The position numbers were made by a program, and so were the translations under genes. DNA of 64,000 nt from contig QXWR01000016.1 of the NCBI GenBank assembly GCA_009911065.1, forward strand, positions 34,860-98,859. Reading direction: 5' to 3'. Positions 26,711 through 35,176 of the stretch are shown in pieces. Source of the stretch: Clostridiaceae bacterium. Lineage in GTDB: Bacteria > Bacillota > Clostridia > Lachnospirales > Lachnospiraceae. Position 1 is the first letter of the stretch. Every line of letters starts with the position of its first letter. The notes under the pieces are model-generated. The model saw nothing but the letters and a program-made list of their open reading frames with translations, did no database searches and was not told where the DNA came from.

Positions 26711-27306
26711 TGGAATTTATTGCACATCGAATCAATACATTGAAAGAATTGAAAGAACTGGACACCAGTTATGGTGTGGAACTGGATCTGAGAGATGACC
26801 TTAATGGACGCGTTTACATATCTCATAACCCTTTTGAACCAGGGGAGGATTTTGAAGAATATTTAAAACATTATCATCATGGCACTATGATTTTGAATGT
26901 AAAAAGCGAGCGAATCGAACATAAAATATTAGAACTGTTGAAACAATATGATATTCAAAATTATTTTTTTCTGGATTCCAGTTTTCCCATGATCAAGTTG
27001 CTTTCTGATTTGGGAGAACACAATATTGCACTGCGGTTTTCCGAGTTAGAGGGACTGGATACCATCCGCAATATGGCGGGAAAGGCAAAGTGGGTGTGGG
27101 TGGACTGCTTTTCCCGCCTGCCTATTGACAAACAGAGCTATCAGGAGTTGAAAAATATGGGTTATCAGCTGTGTATGGTTTCACCGGAATTAGAAGGCCA
27201 GCCAGAAAAGCTCTCACTGTATCGGGAACAGCTGTCACAAGAAGGAATTGTTATGGATGCAGTTTGTTCAAAAATATATAATGTAAAGTTTTGGGTGAAT
27301 GAATAA
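26710..27306 (+). CDS. Glycerophosphodiester phosphodiesterase-like (GDPD/PI-PLC fold) protein
   Basis: 198 residues with the GDPD signature positions present: H6-R7, E24 and D26 in GVELDLRD, and H39 in YISHNP. The protein is shorter than typical GDPD enzymes (about 240-250), lacks a signal peptide and should be cytoplasmic. In glycan loci such proteins may process glycerophospho- or other phosphodiester groups, in keeping with the TagF-like enzymes upstream. Starts at the base overlapping the previous stop. It is the last complete gene of the left-hand operon. Confidence 0.75.
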   Translation: MEFIAHRINTLKELKELDTSYGVELDLRDDLNGRVYISHNPFEPGEDFEEYLKHYHHGTMILNVKSERIEHKILELLKQYDIQNYFFLDSSFPMIKLLSDLGEHNIALRFSELEGLDTIRNMAGKAKWVWVDCFSRLPIDKQSYQELKNMGYQLCMVSPELEGQPEKLSLYREQLSQEGIVMDAVCSKIYNVKFWVNE

Positions 27307-27472
27307 AGGGCTGAAGAAGTTTCCTCACAAAATTTATTATCATAAGGACGCCTATTATTATAGCAAGAAGATTGAGGGGAGACTAATCCCCTCCCCCAAT
27401 CAACACCTTCTTCCCCTCAAACGCAAATCCATATTTTCGGATATGATTTGGAGAAATTCCTCTGGCCACTAA
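27299..27472 (+). pseudogene. 5' remnant of a truncated gene at the end of the left-hand operon
   Basis: ATG 27299 overlaps the GDPD stop (ATGA), as in properly coupled operon genes. About 28 codons look like real protein (MNKGLKKFPHKIYYHKDAYY, then YSKKIEG). Beyond about 27382 the frame only runs antisense through the 3' end of the AAA-ATPase gene and stops at 27472. The operon appears to have been cut here by a rearrangement that brought in the AAA-ATPase block. The original gene is not identifiable. Confidence 0.5.
27374..27393. terminator. Hairpin at the meeting point of the convergent operons
   Basis: GAGGGGA and TCCCCTC form a 7-bp stem around GACTAA, overlapping the stop of the AAA-ATPase gene. 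It could end transcripts from either side, though it has no proper T tract. Confidence 0.4.
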
Positions 27473-29074
27473 CAAAGCAGAATACTTCATCTCATCAATC
27501 TGTTTTAAGGCATTTTCTACTGTATCTTCCAATGTGGCTTCTTCTGTTGGGTCATGAACCTTAAACTCCATAATGATCGCATTATCCTCTTTTTCTTGCG
27601 GCTCCAACATCACATCATATCTACCCAGACCGCTTTCCCGATTAGAAGTAATTCGATACCGTCCCGCCAAATCCACCATCAACCCAAGGACAAATCCATG
27701 ATAGAAGCGTTCTGGTTCTGCCCTGGAAGGATTCTTCCCAGTATCAAAATAACTAAATGTTGCAAGGGCAATATCATTTATATAGGAATTCATTGATTTT
27801 ATATCATTTTGTAGTAAGGCATAAATAAAATCATTATAAGAGCAAGAGGTCCTTGAAAACCAACTTTCAATCAGCTTTTGAAACATCAGTCGGACTTCTT
27901 TATTGGTCAGCATCAGTTCATAGGTTTCTTTGCCGCTATCTTCATCTATCTGATAGCTTTCCAGCCGCAGATAACCGCTTGCAAGAAACAAGCTCCATAT
28001 TGCATCTGACCTGTCGTCCAATTGGCTGAAAACGATCTGTTCATCTATCCAGGTACAGAGCTTTCCTCCCTGCAAAAGCTCTTCCATGACCATTTTTACC
28101 TTTCGGTCTCCCTCCTGAATTAACCGGCTTACTAGACGGTTGCTGCTGGTATTTGCCCAGTAGGATGAAAACCGTTTTTTGTCTAAATAATTCAGAATAG
28201 ACCATGGATTATAAATACCCCGCTTTTGGCCAAAAGTGAAACCATCATACCAGTCTTTTACCTTATCCTTCTTTTCATATAAGCCATATTCCTTAAGCGC
28301 TTCCCACACTTCTTCTTCCGTAAAACCAAAAGAGGTTTCATATTTTTCAGAAGTAGTTGTTACTACTTCCAGGTTATTCAAATCGGAGAAAACAGATTCT
28401 TTACTTATACGGGTAATGCCAGTCAGGATTGCCCGATAAAGATCGCGGTTTGTTTTAAAAGCAGCGTTAAATAATCCACGGATAAACTCGGTCAACTCTT
28501 TCCAATATCCATTCATGTATGCTTCCTGCAATGGGGTATCATACTCGTCCAGCAGGATAATTACCTTTTTTCCGTAATAACTCGCTAGATAATGGGACAA
28601 TGCCTTTATAGAATGAGCAGCCACTGCATCCGACATTTCCAGCGATACCTGGTTATAATATTCCAGTTCTCCTTCTTTTAATACTCCTTCTGTTCGTAAG
28701 AAGTCATATTGATTGTATAAATCTCTAATTAAAATACAGATTTTTTCTCTTGTCCCTGCATAACTGGTCTCTTTTATATCTGCAAAACTTAAATAAATCA
28801 CCGGAAGAGTCCCTTGTAACTTTTGGTATTTTCCTTCGTTCCATATAGACAATCCTTCAAATATTTCGCTTTTTTGTGCATATTCTACTGAAAAAAAGCG
28901 TTGAATCATATCCATGGTCAGAGTTTTCCCAAAACGCCTGGGGCGTGTGATCAGGGTTACATCATCATTGTTTTCCCACCATTCTTTTATAAAATTGGTT
29001 TTGTCCACATAAAAGCTATTGCTCGTAATTAATTTTTCAAAATCCTGAATCCCAATCCCTATAGTTCTTGGCAT
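27383..29074 (-). CDS. AAA-ATPase-like protein with C-terminal PD-(D/E)XK nuclease-like domain
   Basis: 563 residues. The AAA-like part has Walker A RPRRFGKT (around residue 43-50), Walker B IILLDEYDTPL near 178, and an arginine-rich GITRISKESVF segment. The C-terminal 150 residues carry the nuclease-like core GRYDVMLEP followed by IIMEFKVHD. These proteins are abundant, often multicopy, in Lachnospiraceae and Bacteroidales; their role is unsettled (defence or mobile-element functions have been suggested). The gene is convergent with the left operon and has its own promoter at 29119-29147. GGAGGG lies eight bases before ATG 29074. It probably arrived as an independent cassette between two glycan loci. 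Confidence 0.9.
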   Translation of the reverse strand: MPRTIGIGIQDFEKLITSNSFYVDKTNFIKEWWENNDDVTLITRPRRFGKTLTMDMIQRFFSVEYAQKSEIFEGLSIWNEGKYQKLQGTLPVIYLSFADIKETSYAGTREKICILIRDLYNQYDFLRTEGVLKEGELEYYNQVSLEMSDAVAAHSIKALSHYLASYYGKKVIILLDEYDTPLQEAYMNGYWKELTEFIRGLFNAAFKTNRDLYRAILTGITRISKESVFSDLNNLEVVTTTSEKYETSFGFTEEEVWEALKEYGLYEKKDKVKDWYDGFTFGQKRGIYNPWSILNYLDKKRFSSYWANTSSNRLVSRLIQEGDRKVKMVMEELLQGGKLCTWIDEQIVFSQLDDRSDAIWSLFLASGYLRLESYQIDEDSGKETYELMLTNKEVRLMFQKLIESWFSRTSCSYNDFIYALLQNDIKSMNSYINDIALATFSYFDTGKNPSRAEPERFYHGFVLGLMVDLAGRYRITSNRESGLGRYDVMLEPQEKEDNAIIMEFKVHDPTEEATLEDTVENALKQIDEMKYSALLVARGISPNHIRKYGFAFEGKKVLIGGGD

Positions 29075-29118
29075 ATTTGAATCCCTCCGATTTAAAAGCC
29101 AGTTGACAACCTGATTTT

Positions 29119-29147
29119 ATTATACACATAGATAAGGGGGGATTCAA
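29119..29147 (-). promoter_or_regulatory. Promoter of the AAA-ATPase gene with a G6 run in its spacer
   Basis: Reading the minus strand, TTGAAT (29147-29142) and TATAAT (29124-29119) are exactly 17 bp apart, 45 bp before the start codon. The spacer begins with six C (G6 on the + strand, 29136-29141), so a length change there would alter promoter spacing. The present spacing is optimal. Confidence 0.7.
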
Positions 29148-29164
29148 GGGGATTGTTAGTCCCT

Positions 29165-30370
29165 TTAAAACTGCATATATACAAAAGTGCTGGCATCATA
29201 TCCAGGACCATAGATTCCGAAAATGATAATGCTAAAGATTCCGCAATAATAGATTAGCCACCGGAACGGAAGATTTTGTTGTTCAATAAACTGACGTATA
29301 TTCTGGTTGTGCCTGAAAAGATCTACAATTAGCAAAAGAATCAAAGAAACAAACAAAACACAAAAATTTTCTTTATTTAAACCTGCATGGAACAATTCTT
29401 CAATGTGAAAAGAGGAAAATTCCGGAGATAACATTTTTTTGATGATATGCAAAGCAGTTTTTGCACCGGGAGCACGAAAGAAAATCCATGCAAAGTCCAC
29501 AGCAAAAAAAGTCAATGCTGTTTGAAAAAAATGATAGCTGAAACAATCGGTTTTTATTTTAGCAATCTCTTTTAACTTATTTCTCATAGGCATTGAAAAA
29601 TTTTCTACAATCTGAAAAATTCCATGTATGCCTCCCCATACGATAAAATTCCAGCTCGCCCCATGCCATAATCCGCTGATGATAAATACAATTAATATAT
29701 TTCGGTACTGGACCCATTTTCCATGCCGATTTCCTCCTAAAGGAATATAAATATAATCTCTAAACCATGAACTTAGAGAAATATGCCACCGACGCCAAAA
29801 TTCTGCAACAGATCTTGAGAAATAAGGCTGATGAAAATTGTTTGTTACCTGAAATCCCAAAACTTGGGCAGCTCCAATTGCAATATCAGAATATCCTGAA
29901 AAATCACAGTAAATTTGGAACGCATATAGAAAGGTTGCAATCATCAACAGATAGCCTGGAACTTGATGCCATTGTCCATAAATTTCATTTACAAATATAG
30001 CGATCCGATCTGAAATAACTAGCTTTTGGAAAAATCCCCACATCATTAATAACAGTCCGTTTTTGACCTGCCTGTATTGAAAAATATGAAAACTTTTTGT
30101 TTGCGGCAAAAAATGTTTTGCCCGCTCAATAGGTCCAGAACAAAGGGTTGGGAAAAAGGAGGCAAATAAAGCATACCGGACAAGATTTCTTTCAGCTTTC
30201 ACCTTTTGGCTGTACAGATCTGCCAGATAAGTGATCATTTGGATAGAGTAAAAAGAAATTCCTACTGGTGCGACCAGACTCATTATGGGATTTTCCGGAT
30301 TGAATGAGAAAAATGGGACAAGCCGGCAAATATTTTTATAAATAAAATTGCCATATTTATAAAGAAATAT
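29165..30370 (-). pseudogene. MBOAT (AlgI/DltB-like) O-acyltransferase lacking its N-terminus
   Basis: A membrane-bound O-acyltransferase that would transfer an acyl group to a surface glycan. Family motifs are PVGISFYSIQMITYL, CDFSGYSDIAIG, FWRRWHISLSSWFRDYIYIP and the catalytic histidine in GLWHGASWN. The first ATG at 30283 falls inside the conserved region. Upstream the frame still codes for family-like sequence (IFLYKYGNFIYKN) back to a TAA at 30371-30373. Family members are usually 470-500 residues and start with about three more TM helices, so roughly 70-90 residues are missing. The 3' end is intact. I read it as a 5'-truncated remnant beside the phosphonate operon. Confidence 0.8.
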
Positions 30371-30508
30371 TTATATTTGTATTATATAGTAGTTTATAGG
30401 AAACGTCTAAAATCTACTGGATATAAACTTCCGTAATTCACAAGATAATACATGAATGTTTGTGATACTGTCTCATAGTGGAATCTAAAATATTGTGAAT
30501 GGATCTTT

Positions 30509-31645
30509 TCATAACCTATTTGATCGTTTTGCTTTCTTATCCGCTAAGAGCTGTTCATACATGGAATAAATCGCTTTCTCCGGAATTGTCACCGGAGTAT
30601 TAGACAGACGTTCTACATTTACGGATGTTGCAAGATCCAGAATTTCCTTGTCTGTTCCTCTCACAACTAAGGGAAGATTTAAGGATGATACAATCTGATT
30701 CCATCGCTTTATGGAATCTTTAAACGAGTCTGCATAAAAGATTTCATTTAATTCATTCAAAGTTTCTAATAAATAGTTTTCTCCCCGACAATCCAGACAA
30801 TCCGCTGTATGGGTTGCGATATATTCCCAGACATAAGGCAAGCAACATGCTACTGCATGACCATGGGCGATTCCGTAAAGAGTGGAAAGCCTATAACTCA
30901 TTGCATGGGCGGCTGTGGTTTTCGTAATATTAATTGCTTTTCCACTAAGGTTTGCTGCAATTAACAGATTGTTTTTTGCTTCTGGTTCATTTCGAAAATA
31001 CCCCTCAACATTGCCAAGAATCTGTTGCATTCCCTTTTTGGCAAGCTCCTTGCTTTCTTTTGTTGAATGAACAGACCAATAGGATTCCATACATTGGCAC
31101 AACGCATCTAATAAGGCAGATTTTTTATGATACTCGCTTAGTCCATCTAAAAAAACCGAATCTAATATAACAAATTCAGGAATCAGGCAAGGATGGCTTA
31201 AAGACTTTTTTTCCTTATTTTCATACAATACTGCAAATTGAGTTGCTTCGCTGCCGGTTCCAGCTGTGGTTGGAATTGCCAATATAGGAATGGAACTGTT
31301 TTGACAAGGCTGTTCTAAATAGTTTTCTTCCTCATTTAATACCACAAATTCCTTAATACATTTTGCAACATCAATTGTGCTTCCTCCTCCAATAGCCACA
31401 ATAAAGTCGCATTGTGTTTGTTTAAAAACAGATACGCCTTTTTTAATATCTTCATAAATCGGATTAGAAGTGAAATCACTAAAATGTACATATGGAATCG
31501 TAAGAGAATGGATGCATTCCTGGATTTTGGGGATTTGGAAAACATGGTTTCCACATATTAAAAAAAGTTGTTTGCAGTTGTTCTCTTTTAAGATATGAGG
31601 GAGATTAGAAAAAGCATTTTCCCCACAATAAACTTTTTGCTCCAT
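30509..31645 (-). CDS. Iron-containing alcohol dehydrogenase, probable phosphonoacetaldehyde reductase
   Basis: 378 residues of the group III (Fe) alcohol dehydrogenase family: the GGGSTIDVAK cofactor loop, PTTAGTGSEAT, and metal-binding histidines in AAHAMSYRLSTLYGIAHGHA. In phosphonate loci this family (PhpC-like) reduces phosphonoacetaldehyde, the product of the Ppd encoded three genes upstream, to 2-hydroxyethylphosphonate. No aminotransferase for 2-aminoethylphosphonate is nearby, so the reduced product is the likely end point. The gene follows the PEP mutase gene by about 70 bp. The reductase assignment is from context plus family, not from a diagnostic residue. Confidence 0.82.
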   Translation of the reverse strand: MEQKVYCGENAFSNLPHILKENNCKQLFLICGNHVFQIPKIQECIHSLTIPYVHFSDFTSNPIYEDIKKGVSVFKQTQCDFIVAIGGGSTIDVAKCIKEFVVLNEEENYLEQPCQNSSIPILAIPTTAGTGSEATQFAVLYENKEKKSLSHPCLIPEFVILDSVFLDGLSEYHKKSALLDALCQCMESYWSVHSTKESKELAKKGMQQILGNVEGYFRNEPEAKNNLLIAANLSGKAINITKTTAAHAMSYRLSTLYGIAHGHAVACCLPYVWEYIATHTADCLDCRGENYLLETLNELNEIFYADSFKDSIKRWNQIVSSLNLPLVVRGTDKEILDLATSVNVERLSNTPVTIPEKAIYSMYEQLLADKKAKRSNRL

Positions 31646-31713
31646 AGTTCTATCCTTTCTCCGTATGTGGACCTTGTTACATGAATCACCAATAAATATT
31701 CAACGAACCAAAA

Positions 31714-33012
31714 TTATTTTGCTTCTGGTATTAAAGTAAGAATTTCTTTAATCGGAAGAACCTGTTCATCTGCTTCTTTACAGCGTCCGTTTTGCAAAAT
31801 GGACTTTGCAGTTGCTTCCATAGCTGGAAATGCACTGCGAATTAAATGATTGGCATAAATAACAATGCTAATCCCGTGAAGAGCAAATTCATTTTCCGTT
31901 ACTGAATTAAATGTCGTAGGCACTACGACTATAGGTGTATTTTCATCGGTTTCCCGGAATTTTTTACAAAACTCAAAGATTTCATCTGGCGATTTTTTGC
32001 GGGAATGTATCATAACGCCATCGGCTCCGGCTTGTACATAAGCTTTTGCTCGTAATAAGGCATCTTCCATTCCCTTTTCTAAAATCAAACTTTCAATTCT
32101 TGCAATAATCATAAAATCATGGGTAGTCTGAGCATGTTTTCCGGCAGAAATTTTTTCACACATTTCTTCTATGGAACATTGAGTCTGGGCAGCTTCTGTA
32201 CCAAACAGAGAATTTTTTTTCAGTCCTTTTTTGTCTTCAATAATAACTGCAGAAACACCAATTCTTTCCAATGTTTTGACAAAAAACACGAAATGTTCCA
32301 CCAGACCGCCGGTATCTCCATCCAGAATGATTGGTTTGGTCGTTACCTCCATAATTTCCTCAATCGTATTTAACCGGGAAGTGTTATCCACCAGCTCAAT
32401 ATCTGGTTTTCCCTTTGCAGTGGAATCACACAAGCTGGATACCCACATTCCATCAAATTGTACGATTTCTCCGCCCCGTTCTACTTTTGTATTTTCTACA
32501 ATTAATCCGGTAATACCATTATGGGCTTCTAAAATAGTTACTGGCTTTTTCAACTGCAAAAGCTCTCTTAAACTTTTGCGTCTTCTCTCTGGCATGGCAA
32601 GTATGTGTCTGGCATTTCCCTCCAAAGCGGCTATGCTTTCATTCATAGTATAAGGAAATTCCACCAACGTTCCGCCATATCGTTGCAATACTTCAATGAC
32701 TTTTTGCCGGATAGGAGCCTGATAACCCATCTTCCAGTCATCTCCATGAACAACAATATCTGGTTTCCGCTCCATTAAAATTGCTTCATAATCAATACTG
32801 TCTTGGCGCACCACATGAGCTACCCCGGAAATATTTTTGATGATTTCTACCCGTTCCTCATAATGAACCAGAGGGTATCGTTTATATTTGGCAACGGCTT
32901 CATCCGTCAAAACGCCTATGGTAAGTTCCCCCAAGGCAGAAGCTTGAGAAATTATTTTAATATGGCCATTATGAATTATATCTGTACTCATGCTTAAAAA
33001 AACGCTTTTCAT
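31714..33012 (-). CDS. aepX: Nucleotidyltransferase - phosphoenolpyruvate mutase fusion
   Basis: 432 residues. Residues 1-130 are a cytidylyltransferase-like domain (HNGH at 14-17, MSTDIIHNGH context). Residues 145-430 are PEP mutase, which rearranges PEP to phosphonopyruvate and so creates the C-P bond. The PepM hallmark EDKKGLKKNS is at 259-268 and the magnesium-binding DGDTGG at 231-236. The fusion is known in phosphonate clusters. The start overlaps the stop of the upstream nucleotidyltransferase (ATGA), and Ppd lies one gene further upstream. PEP mutase is the committed step of nearly all phosphonate pathways, so this operon makes a phosphonate. Confidence 0.95.
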   Translation of the reverse strand: MKSVFLSMSTDIIHNGHIKIISQASALGELTIGVLTDEAVAKYKRYPLVHYEERVEIIKNISGVAHVVRQDSIDYEAILMERKPDIVVHGDDWKMGYQAPIRQKVIEVLQRYGGTLVEFPYTMNESIAALEGNARHILAMPERRRKSLRELLQLKKPVTILEAHNGITGLIVENTKVERGGEIVQFDGMWVSSLCDSTAKGKPDIELVDNTSRLNTIEEIMEVTTKPIILDGDTGGLVEHFVFFVKTLERIGVSAVIIEDKKGLKKNSLFGTEAAQTQCSIEEMCEKISAGKHAQTTHDFMIIARIESLILEKGMEDALLRAKAYVQAGADGVMIHSRKKSPDEIFEFCKKFRETDENTPIVVVPTTFNSVTENEFALHGISIVIYANHLIRSAFPAMEATAKSILQNGRCKEADEQVLPIKEILTLIPEAK

Positions 33013-33734
33013 AATTTTAGAATCTCCCTTTTTATTAATGTTTGAACATTTTTTAAATCGTCTAAATTATCAATCTCCATACAGACCCATTTATGAATAT
33101 CAAATGGATGCAACTCCACCTTGTCAGAAACTTCATTCAATGCATTTTCAGCATAAACATTGCGATTGTTTTGTTTACAAAACTGCTGAATTTGATTTAA
33201 CCAATAAAGCCAGTTTTTTTGTTGAATTGAATACAACGGTTGAGCCATCACTGCATTTTCAAAAAATTCAATTCCGATTTTTTGAATCTTATTATTTTCT
33301 ATAACTGCTTTAAAATCTTTTTGCGGCAAAGGAGCTTGTGTGTCAATGGCAACACAGCTGTATTTTTGCTTTAACATCATTTCCAACAATTCTTTTTCAA
33401 AAACCAAGTCCCCATGTACTAATAAGAGGTCACTATTTTGCAGGAAATCCGAGGCCAAAGCAATAGAGTAAATGTAATTGGTCGTTTGATAGTTTGGATT
33501 GTGAACAAAGGTGAAATTTATATGTGGGTAATGACTTTCAAGATGATGCTTTATTATATCTGCAAATGGCCCTGTTGTAATTACAACGTCTTCTATACCG
33601 CAACTGGAAAGGTTTTGCAGTTGTAAATCAAGAATCGTAAGGTTTGATGTAAGTTTAACCGTACATTTCGGTGATTGTTCCGTGAGTTTTCCCATGCGGG
33701 TACCCATACCGGAATTTAAGATTAATGCTTTCAT
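33009..33734 (-). CDS. LicC-like NTP:phosphonate/choline-phosphate nucleotidyltransferase
   Basis: 241 residues with the NTP-transferase start MKALILNSGMGTRMGKLTEQ, catalytic lysine in PKCTVKL, and metal motif HGDLVF. It resembles LicC, which makes CDP-choline, and the stand-alone cytidylyltransferases (Pcy/PntC type) that convert phosphonates to CMP-phosphonates for attachment to glycans. Overlapping ATGA junctions to the genes on both sides tie it to phosphonate synthesis. A LicD-type transferase in the neighbouring locus (40918-41703) could use the product. Substrate is inferred from context. Confidence 0.85.
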   Translation of the reverse strand: MKALILNSGMGTRMGKLTEQSPKCTVKLTSNLTILDLQLQNLSSCGIEDVVITTGPFADIIKHHLESHYPHINFTFVHNPNYQTTNYIYSIALASDFLQNSDLLLVHGDLVFEKELLEMMLKQKYSCVAIDTQAPLPQKDFKAVIENNKIQKIGIEFFENAVMAQPLYSIQQKNWLYWLNQIQQFCKQNNRNVYAENALNEVSDKVELHPFDIHKWVCMEIDNLDDLKNVQTLIKREILKL

Positions 33735-34864
33735 TGTTTCTCCTTTAAAGTATCCATAAATGCTTGTTTATTTTCTATGGTACTGGTGGTTGGCCGCCCC
33801 AAATCCGGACGGGAGATCAGATTTGTATCAATCTCAATAAAAACGGGTCCTTTTAAAATACGAATTTCTTTTAGGATTTCTGAAAGCTGTCTTTGATCTT
33901 CTGCCTTGCGTACTATCGGATAACCGCAGGCAGACGCAAGTCCTAAATAATCCATTTGTTGGCTGACCGTTGGGATTCCACCTACAGTCTCATGAGCACC
34001 GTTGTTGATCAAAATATGAATATAATTTTCAGGACCATGGCTGCCAATGATAGCCAGACTTCCCATATGCATAAGAACTGCACCATCACCATCCAGACAG
34101 AATACTGTTTTACATGGCTTATTTCTGGCAATTTCAAGTGCAATCATAGAACTATGCCCCATAGAACCAACCGTCAAAAAATCTTTGCTGTGTCCTTCCT
34201 GAAGGGATTCACGAATTTCGAAAAGTTCTCTGGAAAGTTTACCGGTTGTGGAAACAAAAATATCATCTGGTAAAGATTGGCTAATGACTTCCATTAAAGC
34301 TTGTTCGCGAGAAATAGATAATGAATTTTGATACACATTTTTAAAATCATTTTCCAAAGAATCTTTTCGGATTAGAAAAGCATAACAGGACCCTTGGTTT
34401 AGAGCTTTCTGTGCTTTATCGATGTCTTTGTGAAATTCATCTGGGGACGTATCAGGCGAAATCAAAGAATGTTGGATTTCAAGAATATTTAGAAGAGATT
34501 GTGTGATTTCTCCCTGAAAAATATGTTGAGGTTCATCTTTGGTTCCAGGTTCCCCTCGCCATCCAATCACAAAAAGAACCGGAATATCATACACTTTTTT
34601 GTGAACAAGAGAACAAATCGGATTTACAGCATTACCAATTCCACTATTTTGCATATAAACTAATGCTGGATTACCGGTTGACAAAAAATGTCCGGCTGCA
34701 AGGGCAACCGAAGCGCCTTCATTTGCAGCTACAATATGGTGATTGCCAACGCCATATTCAGACATTAAAAAATCACATAAAGCTTTCAAATAAGAGTCTG
34801 GTACTCCGGTATAAAACGAAATCCCCAGCTGATGGATTCCCTCCATAAAAGTTTGAATTTTCAC
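33731..34864 (-). CDS. aepY: Phosphonopyruvate decarboxylase
   Basis: 377 residues. The thiamine-diphosphate-dependent enzyme pulls the unfavourable PEP mutase reaction forward by decarboxylating phosphonopyruvate to phosphonoacetaldehyde. The N-terminal half has FYTGVPDSYLKALCDFL and the catalytic glutamate in AANEGASVALAAG. The C-terminal half has the ThDP motif LDGDGAVLMHMGSLA...ILINNGAHE. The start is GTG 34864, placed seven bases after GAGGAGG. It is the first gene of the four-gene phosphonate operon, and the 312-bp gap before it holds a strong hairpin. Confidence 0.95.
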   Translation of the reverse strand: MKIQTFMEGIHQLGISFYTGVPDSYLKALCDFLMSEYGVGNHHIVAANEGASVALAAGHFLSTGNPALVYMQNSGIGNAVNPICSLVHKKVYDIPVLFVIGWRGEPGTKDEPQHIFQGEITQSLLNILEIQHSLISPDTSPDEFHKDIDKAQKALNQGSCYAFLIRKDSLENDFKNVYQNSLSISREQALMEVISQSLPDDIFVSTTGKLSRELFEIRESLQEGHSKDFLTVGSMGHSSMIALEIARNKPCKTVFCLDGDGAVLMHMGSLAIIGSHGPENYIHILINNGAHETVGGIPTVSQQMDYLGLASACGYPIVRKAEDQRQLSEILKEIRILKGPVFIEIDTNLISRPDLGRPTTSTIENKQAFMDTLKEKQ

Positions 34865-35176
34865 ATTATTCCTCCTCGCTGATGTTGTAGCATCTTTAAA
34901 GTTTTTAATATCTTTTTTTATGTCATAAATTGATTAGATTATGTGTCTGAGAAAAATCGGATATATCTATTTTATGACACCTTTATAAATCAGCAAATTA
35001 CCGTATAATCGTTTTTCTCCTGTATGCAATATTGCAAAAGCATTTTTACTCTTCCAATAAAAATAGTTTCCGCCGTCTCACAAAAGCAGTTATCAGATGG
35101 CAGAAACTATTTTTGGAGGTTTACTTTACAAAGTTCCAAATTCCGTGTAAAAAGCAAAATCAGATTCTGTTCTCAA
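34865..35176. other. Gap between the colitose and phosphonate operons
   Basis: The 312 bp contain the terminator described next, and, nearer to aepY, TGTCATAAA (around 34924-34932) with its complement TTTATGACA (around 34971-34979). These could be an operator or a second weak hairpin. The GAGGAGG ribosome binding site of aepY is at the left end. No gene seen. Confidence 0.45.
35059..35114. terminator. Long-stem terminator after manA
   Basis: AAAAATAGTTTC (35059-35070) pairs with GAAACTATTTTT (35103-35114). The inner flanks CGCCGTCT/AGATGGCA extend the stem to about 20 bp with one mismatch and a wobble. On the minus strand the stem is followed by a T-rich stretch. It separates the long sugar-nucleotide operon from the phosphonate operon, unless the antiterminator encoded at 54344 overrides it. 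Confidence 0.75.

Noticed and set aside
27383..29074. Transposase or complete insertion sequence
   Set aside because: The protein is an AAA-ATPase/PD-(D/E)XK type, and no terminal inverted repeats or target duplications were seen at its edges.
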